A DNA stretch of 64,000 nucleotides from CAWDPQ01 sp049642465 (lineage in GTDB: Bacteria > Acidobacteriota > Vicinamibacteria > Vicinamibacterales > 2-12-FULL-66-21). Where the stretch lies: positions 1 through 64,000 of the forward strand of contig JBAROV010000164.1 in NCBI GenBank assembly GCA_049642465.1, in the 5' to 3' direction. Positions 61,306 to 64,000 of this stretch are shown one piece after another. Made by a program: the position numbers and the translations under genes. Each line of letters begins with the position of its first letter. Position 1 is the first letter of the stretch. Below the pieces are notes generated by a model, which was given only the letters and a program-made list of their open reading frames with translations, ran no database searches and had not been told where the DNA came from.

Positions 61306-61821
61306 ATGGAAGCGTTGAAATCACGAATTCGGCACGTCCCGGATTTTCCAAAACCCGGCATTCTTTTCTACGATGTCACGACGCTGCTGCGTGACCCGCA
61401 GGGATTCAAGCTCGCCATTGACAGCCTCGCGACGCCGTACATGGGACAGCCGATCGATGTCGTCGTCGGAATCGAGAGCCGCGGTTTCATCCTTGGCAGC
61501 GCCGTCGCCGATCGAATCGGGTCAGGCTTTGTCCCCGTCCGAAAAGTTGGAAAGCTGCCGTCGAAGACGATTCGAGCCAGTTACGCGCTCGAATATGGGA
61601 CCGACAGCCTCGAAATGCATGCCGACGGCGTCGAACGTGGGCAACGCGTGTTGATCGTGGACGACCTGCTGGCGACCGGCGGCACGGCGAGAGCCACCGT
61701 CGATCTCGTGAAAGAAGTGGGTGGACGCGTGGAGGGGCTGGCGTTTCTCATCGAACTCGTGGCACTCGAGGGACGGAAGCGTCTCGCGGGCGAAAACGTG
61801 CTCGCCGTCCTCCAGTACTGA
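61306..61821 (+). CDS. apt: Adenine phosphoribosyltransferase
   Basis: A 171-residue enzyme that makes AMP from adenine and PRPP. The PRPP loop VLIVDDLLATGGTA (residues about 109-122) and the N-terminal FPKPGILFYDVTTLL and ESRGFILGSA segments match Apt. The gene is 35 bases after acyP on the same strand. It is followed by a heptanucleotide repeat and a tRNA. Confidence 0.96.
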   Translation: MEALKSRIRHVPDFPKPGILFYDVTTLLRDPQGFKLAIDSLATPYMGQPIDVVVGIESRGFILGSAVADRIGSGFVPVRKVGKLPSKTIRASYALEYGTDSLEMHADGVERGQRVLIVDDLLATGGTARATVDLVKEVGGRVEGLAFLIELVALEGRKRLAGENVLAVLQY

Positions 61822-61836
61822 GCGGGGGCTTACAAT

Positions 61837-61861
61837 AAAAGGGAAAAGGGAAAAGGGAAAA
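61837..61861. repeat. 7-bp tandem repeat (AAAAGGG) upstream of tRNA-Arg
   Basis: Three full and one partial copies of AAAAGGG between apt and the tRNA gene. It is the only A-rich tract near the tRNA and could be part of its promoter region or a slippage-generated repeat. Confidence 0.8.
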
Positions 61862-61867
61862 CGTCAC

Positions 61868-61941
61868 GCGCCCGTAGCTCAGCAGGATAGAGCATCGGTT
61901 TCCTAAACCGGGGGTCGCAGGTTCGAGACCTGCCGGGCGCG
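61868..61941 (+). tRNA. tRNA-Arg (anticodon CCU)
   Basis: A full cloverleaf can be drawn by hand. The acceptor stem GCGCCCG pairs with CGGGCGC (61934-61940), the D stem is GCTC/GAGC, the anticodon stem TCGGT/ACCGG encloses TTCCTAA with anticodon CCT, and the T arm is GCAGG-TTCGAGA-CCTGC. The 3' CCA is not encoded. A TTTT follows three bases after the end, a likely terminator. Confidence 0.95.
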
Positions 61942-61997
61942 CTTTTCAGACCCGAGCGCGGCTACTGATCACCGGCAACCGGGACCTGGCAACGGAT

Positions 61998-62741
61998 ATG
62001 AAACGCATCGAACGTCACAAGCTCAAAGAAAACGAATTCGCGAGGACCGTCGCGCATGCGCGTGACGTGATTACCGACCGTCAACGCGAGATCACCACCA
62101 TGATCGTCGTCGCGGTGGTTGCGCTGGCCGCCGTCGGCGGATACCTGTGGTGGAGGAACTCGCGAGCAGGTCACGCGAATGCCGCGTTTGCCGCGGCGCT
62201 CGCGACCTATGAAGCCCCAGTAGTTCCACCGGCCGCGCCGGCGCCCGGGAGTCCTGCACCGCTGCCACAACCTGGAACCTTTCAGTCCGAGCAGGCGAAA
62301 CTCGACGCGGCTCTCCCGAAATTTCTCGAGGCCGCGGAAAAATATCCGAGCAGTAACGCCGGAATAGCCGCCCGCTATTACGCGGCCGGCATTCTCGCCG
62401 GGCTGGGCCGTGCGGCGGAGGCGGAGCAGCGGTTCAAGGAAGTCTCCGACCGAGCGGGAGACGGCATTTACGGCAGAACCGCCAGGCTTGGCATGGCGGA
62501 AGCGCAGGTCGCGCAAGGCAAGTACGATCAGGCGATTGCTATCTACACGGAACTCAGTCGCGACACCAACTCCCGTATTCCGGTTGACAGCGTGCTGATG
62601 CAGCTCGGTCGCGCATACGTCCGGGCGGGCAAGAAGGAAGAAGCAGTCCGTGCCTTCAACCGGATCGTCGAGGAATTCCCGCAGTCGCTTTACCTCAGCG
62701 ACGCGCGCCGAGAGATGGAAGAAGCGCGGAAAACGTCCTAA
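61998..62741 (+). CDS. TPR/YfgM-like membrane-anchored protein
   Basis: A 247-residue protein with a basic cytoplasmic N-terminus, one TM helix (TMIVVAVVALAAVGGYLWW, about 35-53), a Pro-rich linker (about 75-95) and tetratricopeptide-like helical pairs (AAEKYPSSNAGIAARYYAAGILAGLGRAAEAEQRFKE, TARLGMAEAQVAQGKYDQAIAIYTEL, and a third ending RIVEEFPQSLYLSDA). The arrangement resembles YfgM/TPR_21 proteins that assist membrane-protein export. It follows the tRNA by 56 bases. Confidence 0.8.
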   Translation: MKRIERHKLKENEFARTVAHARDVITDRQREITTMIVVAVVALAAVGGYLWWRNSRAGHANAAFAAALATYEAPVVPPAAPAPGSPAPLPQPGTFQSEQAKLDAALPKFLEAAEKYPSSNAGIAARYYAAGILAGLGRAAEAEQRFKEVSDRAGDGIYGRTARLGMAEAQVAQGKYDQAIAIYTELSRDTNSRIPVDSVLMQLGRAYVRAGKKEEAVRAFNRIVEEFPQSLYLSDARREMEEARKTS

Positions 62742-62743
62742 GG

Positions 62744-63178
62744 CTACGCCGTTCGGATGCCCTCAGCCGATTCCCAGGTGCGAACAGCGGCTGCCGGCGT
62801 CTTCCGGTCAGGCTCGACGAGCAGCCGAAGAGCATAATCGGTCGGCGCGCCGGTTGCCTGGCTCGCAGGGCCAACCCGAAAGATCGCCGACAGAACGTTC
62901 GATTTTCGCAGGGCAACGGGAAGGTCAGCGCGCTCGCGGAGACTTCGATCCAGCTGGAAATATACGAGTCGATAGAGAGGGATCGGTACCCCACCCAGAC
63001 ATTCGACGCGCACGCCGTGCTCGCTCACATCTCTCGTGACAACGGATGCGAGCCGGGTCGTCCCCCGCGCGTCCTTCCAAACGATTTGCCCTGGGACGGA
63101 GAGAGGCCGGCGTTCAGCCGAGCGCTTTTCCTGGCGTGGGTGAGTGCCTTGGACGAGTCGAAGCCGCTGCTGTTCCAT
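62744..63178 (-). CDS. PilZ domain protein
   Basis: A 144-residue protein. The RRxxR-like KRSAERRPLSVPGQIVW at the start and VVTRDVSEHGVRVEC (DxSxxG-like) form the PilZ c-di-GMP signature. GGAGG 5 bases before the ATG supports the start at 63178. It may link c-di-GMP to surface structures, but no target is in this window. Confidence 0.8.
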   Translation of the reverse strand: MEQQRLRLVQGTHPRQEKRSAERRPLSVPGQIVWKDARGTTRLASVVTRDVSEHGVRVECLGGVPIPLYRLVYFQLDRSLRERADLPVALRKSNVLSAIFRVGPASQATGAPTDYALRLLVEPDRKTPAAAVRTWESAEGIRTA

Positions 63179-63374
63179 CGGGGCCTCCGGGGTTCGCGCC
63201 GAACATATCCAAGCCGGAGGCCGACTCGACTGCATTCCTTCGACTGCCCTTTCTTCTGAAGTAACCCACTAGCGTGCAACCATTTGCGGCTAATCGCAGC
63301 GAACCAGTTGGCTCACAGACGTGAGTAGTGGGTATCCACTGCCCGAATCCGGTGCATACCTGGTATCCGATTCG

Positions 63375-64000
63375 TCAGATTCGCGCGGCCTCGACGCCAA
63401 GACGCTGCATCTTCAGATACAAACCTCGCCGCGTCAGGCCCAGAAGGCGCGCGGTCTCCGAAATGTTGCCCGCGGATCGCTCCAGGGCGCCTTCGATCAT
63501 TTCCCGCTCGAGTTTTTCGACCGCCACGGCAAGGGTTGTGCGTCCCGGTCGTCCGCGCGGCGCCTCCGTCCCGACGAGCACGCCCGCGCCAAAGGCGGAT
63601 GACAGCAGGTCCGGCGTGATGACGCCTCCCGGAGTGGTCATCGCCACGGCCCGCTGCACTTCATTCCGAAGCTGGCGCACGTTTCCCGGCCACGGAAAGG
63701 CGTCGAAGATGTCGAGTGTTTCTGGGCTCAATCGCACCCCGGGTTTTGCCAGCCGATCGCAGGCTTCCCGCAGAAAGAACGTACTGAGGTGGGGGATCTC
63801 CTCCCGCCGCTCGCGCAGCGGAGGCACATGGATCCGGATCACGCTCAGGCGGTAGAAGAGATCTTCGCGGAACTTGCCAGCCGCCACGCGCTGCTCCAAA
63901 TCGGCGTTTGTCGCGGCGACGACGCGAACGTCGACGCGGTGCGGCTTGGTGTCGCCTACCGGAAGCACCTCTCCCTGCTCGAGAAAGCGGAGCAGCTTCG
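63375..64000 (-). CDS. Sigma-54-dependent transcriptional activator, C-terminal part (5' end outside window)
   Basis: The frame runs from the right edge to a stop at 63375. It shows the second half of the AAA+ domain (RVVAATNADLEQRVAAGKFREDLFYRLSVI, PPLRERREEIPHL and WPGNVRQLRNEVQ) and a C-terminal Fis-type helix-turn-helix (LERSAGNISETARLLGLTRRGLYLKMQ). The Walker A region and any receiver domain lie outside. It is an NtrC-type activator; whether it has a receiver domain cannot be told. Confidence 0.93.
   Translation of the reverse strand, partial: KLLRFLEQGEVLPVGDTKPHRVDVRVVAATNADLEQRVAAGKFREDLFYRLSVIRIHVPPLRERREEIPHLSTFFLREACDRLAKPGVRLSPETLDIFDAFPWPGNVRQLRNEVQRAVAMTTPGGVITPDLLSSAFGAGVLVGTEAPRGRPGRTTLAVAVEKLEREMIEGALERSAGNISETARLLGLTRRGLYLKMQRLGVEAARI

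Noticed and set aside
1..64000. Prophage, insertion sequence or integrative element
   Set aside because: No transposase, integrase, phage structural gene or flanking direct repeats were found. The single tRNA at 61868 has no neighbouring integrase.

Overview
This is a high-GC bacterial chromosomal window with no plasmid, phage, IS or CRISPR signature. The gene content points to a soil Acidobacteriota of the Vicinamibacteria type (inference). Supporting genes are a PadR regulator with a tandem MacB/FtsX permease, a DUF1592-type cytochrome / DUF1552 / ankyrin trio, SBBP-repeat and sortilin-like secreted beta-propellers, PIG-L and gluconate-dehydrogenase-type secreted oxidoreductases, an ECF42-type sigma factor with a DGPF protein, and many Tat or Sec signal peptides.

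Layout. 1-9 kb: end of a GMC oxidoreductase with its small partner, a secreted protein, the PadR/permease pair, a secreted endonuclease/exonuclease/phosphatase-family enzyme, a large lipoprotein cytochrome and a PIG-L deacetylase. 10-14.8 kb (mostly minus strand): a HupE-like/DUF3500 pair, a DUF454 protein, an MddA-like methyltransferase, an unknown secreted protein, and a divergent alpha/beta-hydrolase-LuxR fusion regulator. 15.2-26.3 kb: one long plus-strand [NiFe]-hydrogenase operon running small TM ORF, small subunit, large subunit, cytochrome b, maturation protease, hypF, hypC, hypD, hypE, a crotonase, hypA, hypB. 26.5-32 kb: a subtilase with VVWG repeats, a hybrid histidine kinase and an amidohydrolase. 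32-38 kb (minus): ankyrin / DUF1552 / DUF1592 trio and YceI. 38-48 kb: an SRPBCC protein, an SBBP propeller, two YCII/DGPF proteins, a LigD-like ligase, a patatin, an ECF sigma factor, a sialidase-fold protein and MsrA. 48-55 kb: a membrane glycosyltransferase-like protein, a sugar isomerase, a flippase-like membrane protein, three F420 genes, a ROK kinase and a ring-cleavage-type VOC protein. 55-64 kb: DinB, two very small proteins, a sortilin-like propeller, a uricase-fold protein, acylphosphatase, apt, tRNA-Arg(CCU), a TPR membrane protein, PilZ and the end of a sigma-54 activator.

Most interesting. The hydrogenase small subunit has Asn where the second proximal-cluster cysteine should be, and it lacks the two extra cysteines of the classical O2-tolerant enzymes. 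Its operon carries a free-standing crotonase with altered catalytic positions, set between hypE and hypA, and no full-length HypX. I propose, as inference only, a respiratory uptake hydrogenase with an unusual proximal cluster and possibly a split route for the active-site CO ligand. Other points: a uricase-fold protein lacking the catalytic Lys/Thr and the urate-binding Arg; a subtilase/sensor-kinase gene pair; and two similar G-rich/C-rich leader hairpins, one before hypC and one before a 72-residue basic protein.

Starts were chosen from ribosome binding sites, overlaps and signal peptides. Family names come from motif recognition, not database searches.
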